The notes: generated by a model from the sequence alone, not told the origin. DNA of 33,210 bases from Syntrophomonadaceae bacterium (GCA_012729715.1 JAAYCQ010000025.1:1-33210); one strand, 5' to 3'; positions 13,401-22,504 are shown, counted from the stretch's first letter. Translations and numbers: made by a program.

Positions 13401-14043
13401 GACGGGCAAACTCAATCTCCAGGTTGGTGCGGTGGCGTTCCGGTACAAAACCCCAGAAGGTCATAGCTGTTACTTCTTCCGGTTTATACCCCAGTAAATC
13501 AAGACTTTTTTGATTGGCAAAGGTAATCTTGCCATTAAGGTCATAGGTATAAAATAATTCGTTCATGTTATCCAGTAGTGTATTCAAATAAGCTACTTGT
13601 TTTTGGGCAGTAATTTTACCTCTTACTAATCGCTTTTCATCTTTTCTACGCTGGCTAATGTCGTATATAAAGAAATATAAATAGCCAGAATCTCTTCCTT
13701 CATCAAGTAACGAGTGAACCAGCATTTGAACCGGTAATCGTTTTCCATCTTTTAAGTAGTATTCTTTTTCATAATATTGGGCCTGCCCACTCTTGAGGTG
13801 CTCCTGAATAGCCTTATCTTCAAGATTGCGCCACTCCTCCGGAGTCAGGTCTGATATCCAGAGCATGGTCAAAAGCTCATCCCGGGAATAACCCAGCAAT
13901 TCCTGAAAAGACCGATTAAAATCTATTATCCGTCCGTTCTTATATCCAATCATAAAAGGCTGAGGAGAATCATTCATGAAATGCCTGAATACCATCATAG
14001 GGTCTACCTTATCCTGCCCCCGGCTGAAACCTGCGCCCGTCAT
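10471..14043 (-). CDS. Multi-PAS sensor with GGDEF and HD-GYP domains (cyclic di-GMP turnover)
   Basis: This is a predicted soluble 1190-residue signalling protein with no membrane segment. It has about six PAS domains, roughly at residues 25-145, 160-280, 345-475, 480-605, 610-730 and 735-860, several ending in the PAC-type DITERK/DITNRK motif. A coiled coil near 280-340 is built of NEQLTAA heptads. The diguanylate cyclase core VARVGGDEFAILLP keeps GGDEF intact, and RKND five residues ahead fits the product-inhibition I-site (RxxD). The HD-GYP phosphodiesterase carries HDIGKVGVPD, then HHEWWNGQGYP. Both catalytic cores therefore look active. The ATG at 14043 is chosen because GGAGG lies just ahead of it. 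Signal sensed is unknown. Confidence 0.92.
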   Translation of the reverse strand: MTGAGFSRGQDKVDPMMVFRHFMNDSPQPFMIGYKNGRIIDFNRSFQELLGYSRDELLTMLWISDLTPEEWRNLEDKAIQEHLKSGQAQYYEKEYYLKDGKRLPVQMLVHSLLDEGRDSGYLYFFIYDISQRRKDEKRLVRGKITAQKQVAYLNTLLDNMNELFYTYDLNGKITFANQKSLDLLGYKPEEVTAMTFWGFVPERHRTNLEIEFARRLKEKKRDSYHVTVMHKDGSERIFRLNVAPIIEDGVSRGEMVLAEDITEQRRTEKALKKSNEELQNIQEELTAVNEQLTAANEQLIAANEQLTAAEEELRQQLDESEANKEALANAHQQLEAIFNFLPDPTFVVDAEGRVVMWNRAMEELTGVRTREILGKGNREYALIFYGKRRPTLIDLALNYSDYDEEQYLFLKQDRGVFYGENICPQIGRGETYISGKSAPLYDRSGRLIGAIASLRDITENRKAQQALQDSEEKYRNIIESIEDGYFEVDLAGNFTFFNPWLIKVLGYSADELHGQSYRLVMDEKNGRKIYTAFNRVYNTGQSVKELDWQVLKKDGTPLFVETTVLPIKEHMRVVGFKGIVRDITERKQAEEALRQSENLYRTIFETTGTATIIIEDDMIVSLMNSEMERLVGYSKDEVEGKMKWITFIDPEDHDRMVSYHLRRRESPDMAPRNYEFKLLSREGEVKEIMLTIAMIPGTNQSVTSLLDITNRKMFEEALAISEARYRGIVEDQTELICRFLPGGELTFVNETYCRYFGKIRRDLLGKDFRTSFLEEDLPLVESEIACLSYRNPVTTIEHRVVLEGGEVRWQQWTHRALYNEKGLLVDYQSVGRDITERKLAEEQLRYLSTHDALTGLRNRRYFEEQMSLMENGDFDPVGLVMCDVDGLKIVNDTLGHDKGDLLLKTVANLINQCFRKNDIVARVGGDEFAILLPQTSHDTVKQTLNRIRQKVKDYNQYTPELPLSISVGYAVRTSPGTTISSIFEEADNNMYREKLHSRLSARSSIVQTMMRALEARDFITEGHADRLQALVVKMARVLELSETTVNDLRLLAQFHDIGKVGVPDSILFKKGSLTNNEYAIMQRHCEIGHRIALSAPELVLIADWILKHHEWWNGQGYPLGIKGEDIPLECRILAIADAYDAMTSDRPYRQAMSHEHAINELKNYAGIQFDANLVKLFIEITTNSRRDELN
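13118..13201 (-). repeat. 21-bp tandem repeat encoding coiled-coil heptads
   Basis: Four 21-bp units (13118-13138, 13139-13159, 13160-13180, 13181-13201) encode the seven-residue unit NEQL(T/I)A(A/V), the last unit being diverged. They form the linker coiled coil between the second and third PAS domains. Units are similar at the DNA level, so the helix could lengthen or shorten by slippage in steps of one heptad. Confidence 0.75.
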
Positions 14044-14144
14044 AATTACCCTCCATATATACCAATTGTTTACATCTAAGTATAACATAAATATCTTTAG
14101 CTTTTTCTTCTAAATTGTAACAGGATTTTGCAAACTAATCTGTC

Positions 14145-14173
14145 CTGTAGAATGGAAATTAATACTGTATAAT
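14145..14173 (+). promoter_or_regulatory. Probable promoter of the Smr-domain gene
   Basis: TATAAT at 14168-14173 lies 45 bases ahead of the ATG at 14218. A weak -35 CTGTAG (14145-14150) is 17 bases upstream. The gap between this gene and the divergent GGDEF/HD-GYP gene is only 174 bases, so any promoter must lie in it. Confidence 0.45.
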
Positions 14174-14217
14174 TAAATTAGCATTTTCAATTTGAGATTT
14201 GTGAAAGGGCTAAGGCT

Positions 14218-14634
14218 ATGAAGGTAGAACAATTAAACTTGCACGGACTGAATATTGAAGAGGCAGTGGAAAAAACCAGGAAGAATTTGCAATGGTGTAT
14301 GGCTTACGGTGTTGACGTTCTTGATATTAACCATGGCAAAGGTCATCATAGCGATCGCGGCTTTTCCGTAATTAAATTGGAAATACGCAAAATGCTGCGT
14401 GAGGAAAAATCCTTGCAGGAAAATGGTTACAAAATTGTGTATGGTGAATCAGATTTACCCATAGCACTTAGTTTTGATGAAGGTCATACTCTGGTGGTGG
14501 CAGCAGGAAAAGAAAAAGAATACCTGGGAGGTAGGAGACAACAGGAAAAAAACCTCCAGTTATACTCAGATGAAGCTCAAAAGAACCGTAAAAGTTATAA
14601 AGCCCAAAAGGCGACAAAACGTAAAAGGCGTTAA
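14218..14634 (+). CDS. Small stand-alone Smr-domain protein with basic tail
   Basis: The first ~80 of 138 residues resemble the Smr domain found at the C-terminus of MutS2: LNLHGLNIEEAVEK (residues 6-19; LHG is the family signature) and DINHGKGHHSDRG (36-48; HGKG is the second motif). Smr domains are nucleases or nucleic-acid binding modules. The last ~30 residues are very rich in Lys and Arg, suggesting binding to nucleic acid or ribosomes. It is transcribed alone, divergent from the GGDEF/HD-GYP gene, and followed by a strong terminator. Its cellular role is not known to me. Confidence 0.75.
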   Translation: MKVEQLNLHGLNIEEAVEKTRKNLQWCMAYGVDVLDINHGKGHHSDRGFSVIKLEIRKMLREEKSLQENGYKIVYGESDLPIALSFDEGHTLVVAAGKEKEYLGGRRQQEKNLQLYSDEAQKNRKSYKAQKATKRKRR

Positions 14635-14660
14635 GTTTCTACCAAAATTGAGCCCGGCAT

Positions 14661-14709
14661 AAAATGACGCAGAAACCGTGCTACGGAACGGATTCCGCGT
14701 CATTTTTTT
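14661..14709 (+). terminator. Rho-independent terminator after the Smr gene
   Basis: AAAATGACGC (14661-14670) pairs perfectly with GCGTCATTTT (14697-14706), with a smaller inner CCGT-GCT-ACGG hairpin, and the arm runs into a stretch of seven T residues. It lies 27 bases after the stop. Confidence 0.85.
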
Positions 14710-14809
14710 GTCAAAGTGCACCTTCGTAATATCTGGCTCATAAACTATATTGCATATTAATGGTAGGCAGGGAATTTTCTGTTTAATAAGGCTATAAGGG
14801 GGTGTTTTC

Positions 14810-16456
14810 ATGATTAAACAAATAAATATTACTACTCGACTCATTTTATTATTTATGCTTTTGGCTATATGTGCTGTTATTATTGCCCTGCTCGGGCTTA
14901 GTTGTATTCGCCAGTCTACATCTGATATACAAAAAATTGAGAAGGTTAGCCTGCCCACTATACATCATCTACATTTGATAAATGAAGCTCAAATATCTGT
15001 GATTTTAGGGGAACGCGGACTTATTAATATGCGTATGCTAGAGCCTGAAATCCGCCAGGCACAGTATGATTGGATTGAGGCCGCACTCAAGCAGGCGGAT
15101 ACATCCTGGCAAGCCTATGAATCTTTACCACAGTCGCAGGCAGACAAGGAAGTCTGGCAACAATTTATATCGCAATGGGAAGAATGGAAAACCGATAGCG
15201 AAAAAGTTGTAAGTCTATCCAAGAAATTAGATACCCTGCTGGCATCCGGAATGAAAAAAGATAGCCCGGAGATACAGAAATTAGCCGAAGATGTTTTTCA
15301 AGCCTCTTTACAGTCCCGGCAAAGCTACCTTAATGCCCATGAGACTCTGGATAAGTTAATGGATTTAAACGCAGAAAACGTTCGCCATACCAGTAAACAA
15401 GCTACTACGAATAGTGAGTCCAGCCAGAGGCTTTTGCTAATAACTATGATTTTCATCTTAATACTTTCCGCGTTTGTGGCAACCCGCCTGATTGGAACAT
15501 TAAACCGGCGCCTGGTTATTCCTGTCAAGGAAATGGCTCAAATTGCTGGAATAGCTGCATCCGGAGACCTTACTGCAGAAATAAAAATAAAGGCCGAGGA
15601 TGAAATCGGTCAATTGGCCTATGCTCTGCAGGATATGATTAAACAGATGCGAAATATGGTTAACATGGTAGCACAGAAAGCAGTATCAGTTGCTGGTTCC
15701 GCTGAAGAACTTAATGCCAGTGCCCAGCAGACCTCGACCAATGCTAATGAGACTGCCGCTACTATGAGTCAAATTGCTATGGCTATAAGCCAGGTTGCTT
15801 CCAATATACAGGATATTTCGGTTGCAGCCGTTAGTACCAATGAAAACGCCAGCGGCGGTAAAGAAGGTGCTGTACGCGTTAACCAGCAAATGGAGGTTAT
15901 TTCCCATTCCTCCGTAGAAGTAAGTAAGGGTATCAATGGCTTAAACAAGAAATCACAGGAAATCAACCAGATTGTGGGGTTAATAACCAATATTGCTGCC
16001 CAGACTAACATGTTAGCCCTTAATGCGGCTATAGAAGCAGGTCGGGCCGGAGAACAGGGCCGGGGATTTGCTGTAGTAGCAGAAGAAGTCAGAAAGTTGG
16101 CCGAACAATCATCCCAGGCGGCTGCAGAAATCAAACAACTAATTGCTGCTATCCAGAAAGAATCCAATCAGGCAGTAGAAAGTATGCAAGAAAGCAGCAA
16201 ACAAGTGGATGCCGGTATCCGTATAGTAGATGAAGTGAACCAGGCCTTTAACAAAATTATAAACGCAGTGGAAACACTGGGGCAGGAAATTCAAGAAGCT
16301 GCATCGGCGGTAGAGCAAACCAACGCCGGGGTCCAGGAAGTCGCCGCCAACACCGAAGAACAGACCGCCGCTATGGAGGAAGTATCTGCTTTGGCAGACA
16401 ACCTTTCTTCACTGGCAGCGGAGTTGAACGATTTGGTAGGCAGGTTTAAGGTATAA
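14810..16456 (+). CDS. Methyl-accepting chemotaxis protein
   Basis: A class membrane chemoreceptor of 548 residues. N-terminal membrane helix about 8-32, an extracytoplasmic domain of about 175 residues that looks helical (four-helix-bundle type), second membrane helix about 208-227, HAMP about 228-282, then the long cytoplasmic signalling coiled coil. The conserved hairpin tip that contacts CheA and CheW is present ([20 protein letters not shown]...). The start ATG is preceded by AAGGGGGTG. There are no chemotaxis or flagellar genes next to it, and its ligand is unknown. Confidence 0.95.
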   Translation: MIKQINITTRLILLFMLLAICAVIIALLGLSCIRQSTSDIQKIEKVSLPTIHHLHLINEAQISVILGERGLINMRMLEPEIRQAQYDWIEAALKQADTSWQAYESLPQSQADKEVWQQFISQWEEWKTDSEKVVSLSKKLDTLLASGMKKDSPEIQKLAEDVFQASLQSRQSYLNAHETLDKLMDLNAENVRHTSKQATTNSESSQRLLLITMIFILILSAFVATRLIGTLNRRLVIPVKEMAQIAGIAASGDLTAEIKIKAEDEIGQLAYALQDMIKQMRNMVNMVAQKAVSVAGSAEELNASAQQTSTNANETAATMSQIAMAISQVASNIQDISVAAVSTNENASGGKEGAVRVNQQMEVISHSSVEVSKGINGLNKKSQEINQIVGLITNIAAQTNMLALNAAIEAGRAGEQGRGFAVVAEEVRKLAEQSSQAAAEIKQLIAAIQKESNQAVESMQESSKQVDAGIRIVDEVNQAFNKIINAVETLGQEIQEAASAVEQTNAGVQEVAANTEEQTAAMEEVSALADNLSSLAAELNDLVGRFKV

Positions 16457-16783
16457 ATAATAAATCCGGGGACTTCTCAAGCAAGTAAATTAGAAAATAA
16501 TTTAAATAGACGCGGATAACGCAGATTTATAAGGATTTACGCGGACTTTTTAATAAATAAATTTTCCGCGTATTTCCCAACAGATTCCCTGTATTCCGCG
16601 TCAAATAATTTTCATTAGTGGTTGCTGTTTGCCCTTTAGGGGTACGTCTAAATTATTCAGTCATACGCACATTTATTACCTCGTAGTGGAATCATAATTC
16701 TTATTTCATAATTAAACATGCTACTATGAGTTCTCACTGCTAATTGTAATCCCTTTTCCTTGCTACCAGCATCTCTTTCCTAA
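16457..16783. other. Intergenic region between converging mcp and trpE(G)
   Basis: This 327-base gap separates the ends of two converging genes. Its left half is the large imperfect palindrome at 16509-16602. The remainder (16603-16783) is A+T-rich and holds only weak inverted repeats, with no open frame or ribosome site that I would defend. No clean terminator for the trp operon was found on the minus strand. Confidence 0.5.
16509..16602. repeat. Large imperfect palindrome made of two inverted ACGCGGAT-type repeats
   Basis: The left arm (16509-16558) matches the repeat at 10-60: GACGCGGAT, GATTT, TAAGGAT, ACGCGGA and TTTTTAATAAA occur in the same order. The right arm is an inverted relative (ending ATTCCGCGTC). 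Outer GACGCGGA/TCCGCGTC and inner ACGCGGA/TCCGCGT blocks can pair, so the RNA would form a long interrupted hairpin 50 bases past the mcp stop. It may help 3' end formation, but it looks primarily like a mobile palindromic repeat. Confidence 0.6.
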
Positions 16784-19003
16784 TCATCCGGTCAGGCTTT
16801 CTGCCTGTTTTTTTCTACCCGTCAAACTGGTAATTACATTCATTATTAACCTGAGACCCAGATCGTCCTGAGCGCTGAGAATGGACTCGGGATGAAATTG
16901 CACTGCAGCAACCGGCAAATGCCGGTGTTCAATTGCCATTACCACATTATCCTCCGACATTGCAGTTACCTTTAGACAATCAGGAATTGATGCCGCACAT
17001 AATGAATGGTAGCGCCCCACCGTAAATTCCTGGGGAATTGCTTCCCACAAGTTTCCTGTTTGTAACCGGCTAACCTTGCTTATTTTACCGTGTTGGGGGT
17101 AATCAAGCACGGCCAACTGACCCCCGAAATATTTAACTACAGCCTGTAAACCCAAACATACCCCGAAAATAGGAATCCCGTTATCCAAACAGCACTGGAT
17201 ACTTTCTTGGGTTTTAAAATCTTTGGGGCGGCCTGGTCCCGGTGAAAGAACTACCAGATCCAGATTCTTGCTTGCCTTTATAATATCAAGTGCTAGATGC
17301 CAGCGGATTACCTCTACCCTGGCTCCGGTTTGGCGGAAGTAATCGGCCAGGGTATGGACAAAAGAATCTTCGTGGTCTACCAGCAGTACCTTCTTTTTCC
17401 GTCCGGGCTGAACTTCTCTTTCTTTGTCCATAGCCATCTCCTTCAAGTTGGTACTGTGTAAAGATTTAATCAGGGCTGCGGCTTTCATGTAAGTCTCAGC
17501 TTCTTCATTTTCGGGAATGGAATCATATAATAACGTAGCCCCGGCTCTAATCTGGGCAATGTTGTGCTTAATGCTAATCGTTCGCAGAGTTAATCCGGTA
17601 TTTAAGTCCCCGTTAAAGGTATAAAAGCCTACTGCTCCCCCGTACCATCCCCGGGGTGAATCTTCGTTTTCCTCCAGCCATTTAATAGCCGCCCTTTTAG
17701 GAGCACCAGTCACAGTTACCGCCCACATATGCGTAAGAAACGCATCCAGGGCATCATAGTTTTCACGCAGGTAACCTTCCACATGGTCAACCGTATGGAT
17801 TACATGAGAATATAACTCGATTTGCCGCCGACCTATTACCCGCACTGAGCCGGGGTCACAGATGCGAGACTTATCGTTGCGGTCAACATCGGTACACATA
17901 GTAAGCTCCGCTTCATCCTTGCTGGAGTTCAACAGGTTTCTAATCTGCACCTCATCTTCCAGGGCATCTTTTCCTCGCTTGATGGTACCGGAGATAGGAC
18001 ATGTTTCCACTCTTTTACCTTCTACCCTGACATACATTTCCGGCGAAGCCCCAACTAAAAACTCTGACCCCAGGTTGATGATAAAACCATAAGGACTGGG
18101 ATTTAGGGTACGAAGCCGGCTAAATACCTGAGAAGGATGGTCCGGACAAGGCTCATAAAGGGTCTGGGATAAAACCACCTCAAACAGTTCACCCTCTTTA
18201 AATGCTTGTTGGGCCAGTTCAACTTTACGAGCATAGCGACCCGGTTGGTGCTGCGGTAACTGTGATACTAAATTGCTGGTATTGGTTTCGTTTATTGGTG
18301 GTAATTCCAGGTTTGCTGCTGCTTCAGGTACAAATGAATAGCTTAGACGGTAAGCCCTTTCCATACGGTGATTTACTACCAGAAGTTTATCCGGCAGGTA
18401 AAGTACCAGATCCCACTGGTCGGAAGAACGTTCCTGCTTTAAATCCATAGGCTCAAACTGAAAAATTAAATCATAGCCAAAAGCCCCATACAATCCTAAA
18501 AAACGATCCTGGTCATCAGCAAGCAGTTCTTTAACTGCTCTGATCACCGAAAATATACTGGCCTGCCGACTGCGCTCTTCTTCTGCAAAAAATGCAGCTT
18601 GCGGTTTTATTTTTCCATATATCACGGGGATACCCCGAAGGGCACCCGCGGTTCTTTTGATATATGAAACCTCAAGCACAGATGTATTGGAAGCCAGGCA
18701 ATGATATATGGGGGATAGCAAACTACTCCCATTGGAATTTAAGGCCTTTATGAAAAATTCTGTTTGCCGTGCTCGTATCTCCAGGCAAGGATCTATAAAC
18801 CCAATATCCCATTGGCTATAACGACCCGGATATTCGTAGCTGCTGGAAAAGAGAGCCCCTTTCTGATGATCAATCTGCTCCAATATATAGTCACTGGCAC
18901 CGATGACTTCAATCTTTTCAACTTCGCGCCGTATTTCAATGCCACATCGGCTGGTATAGCTGCGGGAAGTGAATTCCGTTCCCCCCGGGCTATATTTGTT
19001 CAT
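16784..19003 (-). CDS. trpEG: Fused anthranilate synthase TrpE(G)
   Basis: This 739-residue enzyme makes anthranilate from chorismate and glutamine, joining both subunits in one chain. Residues 1-520 are the chorismate-binding TrpE part: [11 protein letters not shown] near 52-62, PISGTIKRG at 336-344, DVDRNDKSR at 372-380, and VTGAPK at 431-436. Residues 537-730 are a TrpG-type glutaminase with Cys616 (GVCLGLQ), His704 and Glu706 (FHPES). The sequence strongly recalls the TrpE(G) of rhizobia rather than the separate TrpE and TrpG usual in Clostridia. The ATG at 19003 has GGAGAGGAG ahead and overlaps the end of aroF by 14 nt. It is the last gene of the operon, whereas trpE is normally first. 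Confidence 0.95.
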   Translation of the reverse strand: MNKYSPGGTEFTSRSYTSRCGIEIRREVEKIEVIGASDYILEQIDHQKGALFSSSYEYPGRYSQWDIGFIDPCLEIRARQTEFFIKALNSNGSSLLSPIYHCLASNTSVLEVSYIKRTAGALRGIPVIYGKIKPQAAFFAEEERSRQASIFSVIRAVKELLADDQDRFLGLYGAFGYDLIFQFEPMDLKQERSSDQWDLVLYLPDKLLVVNHRMERAYRLSYSFVPEAAANLELPPINETNTSNLVSQLPQHQPGRYARKVELAQQAFKEGELFEVVLSQTLYEPCPDHPSQVFSRLRTLNPSPYGFIINLGSEFLVGASPEMYVRVEGKRVETCPISGTIKRGKDALEDEVQIRNLLNSSKDEAELTMCTDVDRNDKSRICDPGSVRVIGRRQIELYSHVIHTVDHVEGYLRENYDALDAFLTHMWAVTVTGAPKRAAIKWLEENEDSPRGWYGGAVGFYTFNGDLNTGLTLRTISIKHNIAQIRAGATLLYDSIPENEEAETYMKAAALIKSLHSTNLKEMAMDKEREVQPGRKKKVLLVDHEDSFVHTLADYFRQTGARVEVIRWHLALDIIKASKNLDLVVLSPGPGRPKDFKTQESIQCCLDNGIPIFGVCLGLQAVVKYFGGQLAVLDYPQHGKISKVSRLQTGNLWEAIPQEFTVGRYHSLCAASIPDCLKVTAMSEDNVVMAIEHRHLPVAAVQFHPESILSAQDDLGLRLIMNVITSLTGRKKQAESLTG

Positions 19004-19859
19004 AACGTTTCTCCTCTCCACTGGTTCTGGCAGCATAGGTTTTACTAAAGACCGCAGCCTGCTTTCTTAACTCCCCGCTTAAGCAGGCAAAAGCAGCCGG
19101 GGTGATAGATTGAGGCCCATCGGAAAGAGCCTGTTCCGGATTCTGATGTACCTCTATCATCAAACCATCGGCTCCGGCAGCTATAGCCGCCCGGGCTACC
19201 GGTGCTACCAGGGAACGGCGACCGGTCGCATGGCTGGGGTCAACTATGACCGGCAGGTGAGATAGCTCCTTGACCAGGGCGACGGCAGCGATGTCAACCG
19301 TATTACGGGTCATGCCCTCAAAGGTGCGAATACCCCGTTCACATAGTATTACCTCCTGATTACCGGCATCCAGGATATACTCACAGGCCAGGAGCCATTC
19401 TTCAATAGTAGCGGCAAAGCCACGTTTGAGCAGAACCGGGCGTTGTATCCGGCCAACTTCCTTTAACAGGGTGAAATTCTGCATATTGCGGCTGCCGATT
19501 TGAATGATGTCACTATAATAAGCTACCTTCTCCAAATCCCTAACATCAACTACCTCGGTAACTACCGGCAGACCAGTTAGTTCGCGGGCTTCTTTTAATA
19601 TCTTTAAACCCTCTTCCCCCAGGCCGGAAAATGAATACGGCGAGGTTCGAGGTTTGTAAGCCCCTCCGCGTAGAATATGCACTCCCATATTCTTAATTAA
19701 GCCTGCTATTTCCAGGTAACTGTCCCGGGACTCTATCGAGCAGGGTCCCGCTATTATAGTACAATTACCCTCGCCAATATATACCGAACCGTGCGGAGCC
19801 GGAATTTCAATAATGGTTGTATGCTCCCCTCTCCGGCAAGCCAGTTTATACGCTTCCAT
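18990..19859 (-). CDS. aroF: DAHP synthase (3-deoxy-7-phosphoheptulonate synthase), type I beta, core only
   Basis: The enzyme condenses phosphoenolpyruvate and erythrose 4-phosphate, the first step toward chorismate. Core motifs are IAGPCSIES with metal-ligand Cys40, [14 protein letters not shown] at 64-77, LLKRGF and CERGIRTFE. At 289 residues from the ATG at 19859 (GGGAGGGG just ahead), it begins where the catalytic barrel of the Thermotoga-type enzyme begins and lacks the ~60-residue ferredoxin-like regulatory domain. It is thus probably not feedback-inhibited by aromatic amino acids through that domain. It overlaps both neighbours by 14 nt, so its synthesis is tied to trp genes. Confidence 0.94.
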   Translation of the reverse strand: MEAYKLACRRGEHTTIIEIPAPHGSVYIGEGNCTIIAGPCSIESRDSYLEIAGLIKNMGVHILRGGAYKPRTSPYSFSGLGEEGLKILKEARELTGLPVVTEVVDVRDLEKVAYYSDIIQIGSRNMQNFTLLKEVGRIQRPVLLKRGFAATIEEWLLACEYILDAGNQEVILCERGIRTFEGMTRNTVDIAAVALVKELSHLPVIVDPSHATGRRSLVAPVARAAIAAGADGLMIEVHQNPEQALSDGPQSITPAAFACLSGELRKQAAVFSKTYAARTSGEEKRYEQI

Positions 19860-20649
19860 GTTTCCCCTCCCTGGCCTTGCCCAATTCCGAAAAGGCCTTT
19901 TCCATTTGCCCGGGTAGCAGCCGGGGACGAGCTTCATACTCCTCAATTATCCGGGCCAGATAACTGCCAACGACTACGGCATCGGCATAATCTCTAAATG
20001 TTTCTACCTGCTGGGGGCCGGATATGCCAAATCCCAGGGCCAGAGGAGTTCTGGTGTCAGTTCTTACCCTTTGCAGATAGTCTATAATTTCTTGTTCGGG
20101 AAGGCTTCTCATCCCAGTTACTCCCCGTACCGATACACAGTAGATAAAAGCCGCCTGCTGCTGGGCTGCCATCTGCACCCTTTCATCGGTACTGCTGGGC
20201 GCCAGCATAGGTATGGGTTCGATGCCATAACCCTTAAGAACATACATCTCATCCAGGGGAAGATCAGGTACTATTAGGCCTTCTATACCCGCGGCCCGAG
20301 CCTCCTGCATAAATTTATCTAATCCCATCCGGTACAGGGGATTATAGTAGGTGAAAAGGATAAGCGGCATATTGCAACTATTCTTAACCCGGTGGGCAAA
20401 TTCCAGGCCCCGCTTTAAATTTAAGCCCTGCTTGGTACCCCGGTGATGAAATCTTTCAATCATTTCCCCATCAGCCAGCGGGTCAGTGAAAGGCACCCCC
20501 AGTTCCAGGATATCGCAGCCGCCCTGCTCCAGGGCTTTGATACAATCCAAACACAAATCCTCATTGGGCAAAAGTCCCATTATAAACGCAATCAAGGCTG
20601 GCTTCTGTTCTTGCTGGTAGTGCAGCATAAGCTTCCTGATTAAAGACAC
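19846..20649 (-). CDS. trpA: Tryptophan synthase alpha subunit, divergent
   Basis: TrpA cleaves indole-3-glycerol phosphate to indole, which passes to TrpB. The catalytic pair sits at Glu49 (DILELGVPF) and Asp60 (DPLADG), the same numbers as in enteric TrpA, and GVTG and GFGIS are kept. Two usually conserved segments differ: the TxGDP-like loop near residue 25 reads FIMGLLPN, and the stretch after DPLADG reads EMIERFHH instead of the usual P-IQ-A pattern. The start is a GTG at 20649 directly after the trpB stop, with AGGAGGTG inside the trpB end. 267 residues, normal length. Confidence 0.92.
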   Translation of the reverse strand: MSLIRKLMLHYQQEQKPALIAFIMGLLPNEDLCLDCIKALEQGGCDILELGVPFTDPLADGEMIERFHHRGTKQGLNLKRGLEFAHRVKNSCNMPLILFTYYNPLYRMGLDKFMQEARAAGIEGLIVPDLPLDEMYVLKGYGIEPIPMLAPSSTDERVQMAAQQQAAFIYCVSVRGVTGMRSLPEQEIIDYLQRVRTDTRTPLALGFGISGPQQVETFRDYADAVVVGSYLARIIEEYEARPRLLPGQMEKAFSELGKAREGKHGSV

Positions 20650-21840
20650 TTACAGCACCTCCTGTCTTTCTTCCAGGTACCTGGAGACTTCCTCAGTATC
20701 TTTATCCCCCCGCCCGGAGAGGTTAATAACCAGGCTGCTTTCAGCCGGCAGCTCAGGAGCCATTTTCAAGGCATAAGCTACCGCATGTGCACTTTCCAGG
20801 GCGGGAATAATTCCTTCATATTCACTTAATTTGAGAAAACCGTTTATGGCTTCCTCATCACTGACATTAACATAACTAACCCGCCCGTTTTCACGCAGGT
20901 AGGTATGTTCCGGTCCTACCCCGGGGTAATCCAAACCGGCGGAAATAGAATGGGTATCAAGTATCTGCCCATTTTCATCCTGTAACAACCGGCTCAAAGC
21001 TCCATGCAAAATGCCGTCATCGCCTTGGGCCAGAGTAGCACAGTGTTCTCCCGGGCTAATCCCCCGTCCTCCGGCTTCCACCCCTATAAGTTTTACCTCT
21101 TCCTTTAGAAATGGGTAAAATACGCCGATAGCATTACTCCCTCCGCCTACGCAGGCTAATATATAGGAAGGAAGTCGGCCTTCTAAATTCTTAAACTGTT
21201 CTTTTAATTCCCGCCCGATAACGGACTGAAAATCACGTACCATCATCGGATACGGGTGCGGCCCTACCGCTGAGCCAATCAGCATATGAGAGTATTCAAA
21301 GCTCTGGATAAAATCGCGAAAGGCTTCGTTGGTAGCATCTTTTAGAGTCTGGCTGCCTTTACTAACCTCTTTTACCTCGGCTCCCAGCATCCGCATACGA
21401 AAAACATTGAGCCGTTGTCTTTGCATATCCCGAGCACCCATATATACCGTACATTTCATTCCCAGAACTGCTGCTGCTGTAGCCGTTGCTACCCCGTGCT
21501 GTCCGGCCCCGGTTTCCGCAATCAGGCGCTCCTTCCCCATCCTTTTAGCCAGTAAAGCCTGCCCCAGGGTATTGTTTATCTTGTGTGAGCCGGTATGATT
21601 GAGGTCTTCTCGTTTAAGATATATACGGGCTCCAAACTCCCGGCTCAGCCGTTGGCATAAATACAGGGGTGATTCCCGACCCACATAGTGTTTCAGGTAA
21701 TAATTAATTTCTTCTTGGAATTCAGGGTCAACTGATAACTGCCTATAGGCCTGTTCTATCTTATCCAGGGCAGGTATAAGGGTTTCCGGAACGAACCTGC
21801 CGCCATAGCGTCCGTAGTAACCTTTTTCATTGGGGTACAT
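20650..21840 (-). CDS. trpB: Tryptophan synthase beta subunit
   Basis: TrpB joins indole and serine to tryptophan with pyridoxal phosphate. Starting at the ATG at 21840 the PLP lysine is Lys87 (HTGSHKINN) and the catalytic Glu is Glu109 (AETGAGQHG), exactly the numbering of enteric TrpB. The phosphate loop GGGSNAIG is present. Length 396. This start is preferred over the ATG two codons upstream because AGGAGG is nine bases away rather than three. It overlaps the end of trpF by 14 nt and is a TrpB1-type chain, expected to pair with TrpA. Confidence 0.97.
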   Translation of the reverse strand: MYPNEKGYYGRYGGRFVPETLIPALDKIEQAYRQLSVDPEFQEEINYYLKHYVGRESPLYLCQRLSREFGARIYLKREDLNHTGSHKINNTLGQALLAKRMGKERLIAETGAGQHGVATATAAAVLGMKCTVYMGARDMQRQRLNVFRMRMLGAEVKEVSKGSQTLKDATNEAFRDFIQSFEYSHMLIGSAVGPHPYPMMVRDFQSVIGRELKEQFKNLEGRLPSYILACVGGGSNAIGVFYPFLKEEVKLIGVEAGGRGISPGEHCATLAQGDDGILHGALSRLLQDENGQILDTHSISAGLDYPGVGPEHTYLRENGRVSYVNVSDEEAINGFLKLSEYEGIIPALESAHAVAYALKMAPELPAESSLVINLSGRGDKDTEEVSRYLEERQEVL

Positions 21841-22453
21841 TAGCATCTGCCTCCTTTACTTCTCTAATAAATGCTTCTATTAATAAAGGGTCTTTACCAC
21901 CCCGGGGATATTCCACTCCACTGGAAACATCTACCGCCAGGGGCTGTAACCTTCTTATAGCCCTTCCTACATTGTCGGCATTAAGCCCGCCCGCCAGAAT
22001 GAACCTTATCTCCCGTGGAAGTCCCTTCAGCCATTCCCAGTTAAAAGTTTGGCCACTGCCACCCCGTACCGTGGTACTGAAGGTGTCAAATAAATAAATG
22101 TAAGGTCGCCATCGCCTGAAGTGCTCGGGGTCAGGAGAACCGGTCAGGGAAAAGCATTTTATAACCGGTAGCTTTAACTCCTCCACATACTCAGGGGGTT
22201 CATCCCCATGCAGCTGTACCATATCCAGCCTGCATAGCTTCGCTATACGTTCTACTTCCTCCAATTTTTCATTTACAAATACCCCGATTTTCATAATGCT
22301 GCCATTAAGGGTACGGTTGATAGCTGCCGCTTCTTCTACCCCTATCTGGCGCGGGGAAGGAGCAAATACCTCGCCTATGGCCCAGGTACCATACCTTGCG
22401 GCGCAAACCGCTTCCTCTAGATTTTTAATTCCACATATCTTAACCAGGGTCAT
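21827..22453 (-). CDS. trpF: Phosphoribosylanthranilate isomerase
   Basis: TrpF performs the Amadori rearrangement of phosphoribosylanthranilate to CdRP. The protein of 208 residues begins [10 protein letters not shown] with the general-base Cys7, and carries the acid Asp in AVDVSSGVE near residue 180 and LAGGLN. The ATG at 22453 has GGGAGGG nine bases ahead; six further upstream codons are open but unlikely. A REP-like palindrome (22471-22504) sits immediately upstream of the ribosome site, making this the only loose junction in the trp operon. Confidence 0.95.
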   Translation of the reverse strand: MTLVKICGIKNLEEAVCAARYGTWAIGEVFAPSPRQIGVEEAAAINRTLNGSIMKIGVFVNEKLEEVERIAKLCRLDMVQLHGDEPPEYVEELKLPVIKCFSLTGSPDPEHFRRWRPYIYLFDTFSTTVRGGSGQTFNWEWLKGLPREIRFILAGGLNADNVGRAIRRLQPLAVDVSSGVEYPRGGKDPLLIEAFIREVKEADANVPQ

Positions 22454-22470
22454 AACTGTTTTCCCTCCCA

Positions 22471-22504
22471 TGAGGTGACATAGGAACCGTCCCCTGTCAC
22501 CTCA
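22471..22504. repeat. REP-like palindrome, intact copy, within the trp operon
   Basis: Perfect 10-bp arms TGAGGTGACA (22471-22480) and TGTCACCTCA (22495-22504) flank a centre containing GGAACCGTCCCC. A second copy upstream of the operon is interrupted by a MITE (24766-24954). Lying between trpC and trpF just ahead of the trpF ribosome site, its hairpin could affect trpF expression or mRNA stability. Confidence 0.7.

Noticed and set aside
19004-19030. Third TRAP site at the trpE(G) start
   Set aside because: Only CAG-GAG-GAG fall in 5-nt phase around the ribosome site; three triplets are too few and a purine-rich Shine-Dalgarno alone explains them.
19846-20649. Frameshift in trpA causing the odd loop
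   Set aside because: The frame is open throughout, the length is normal, and catalytic residues before and after keep their standard numbers, so divergence is likelier than an error.
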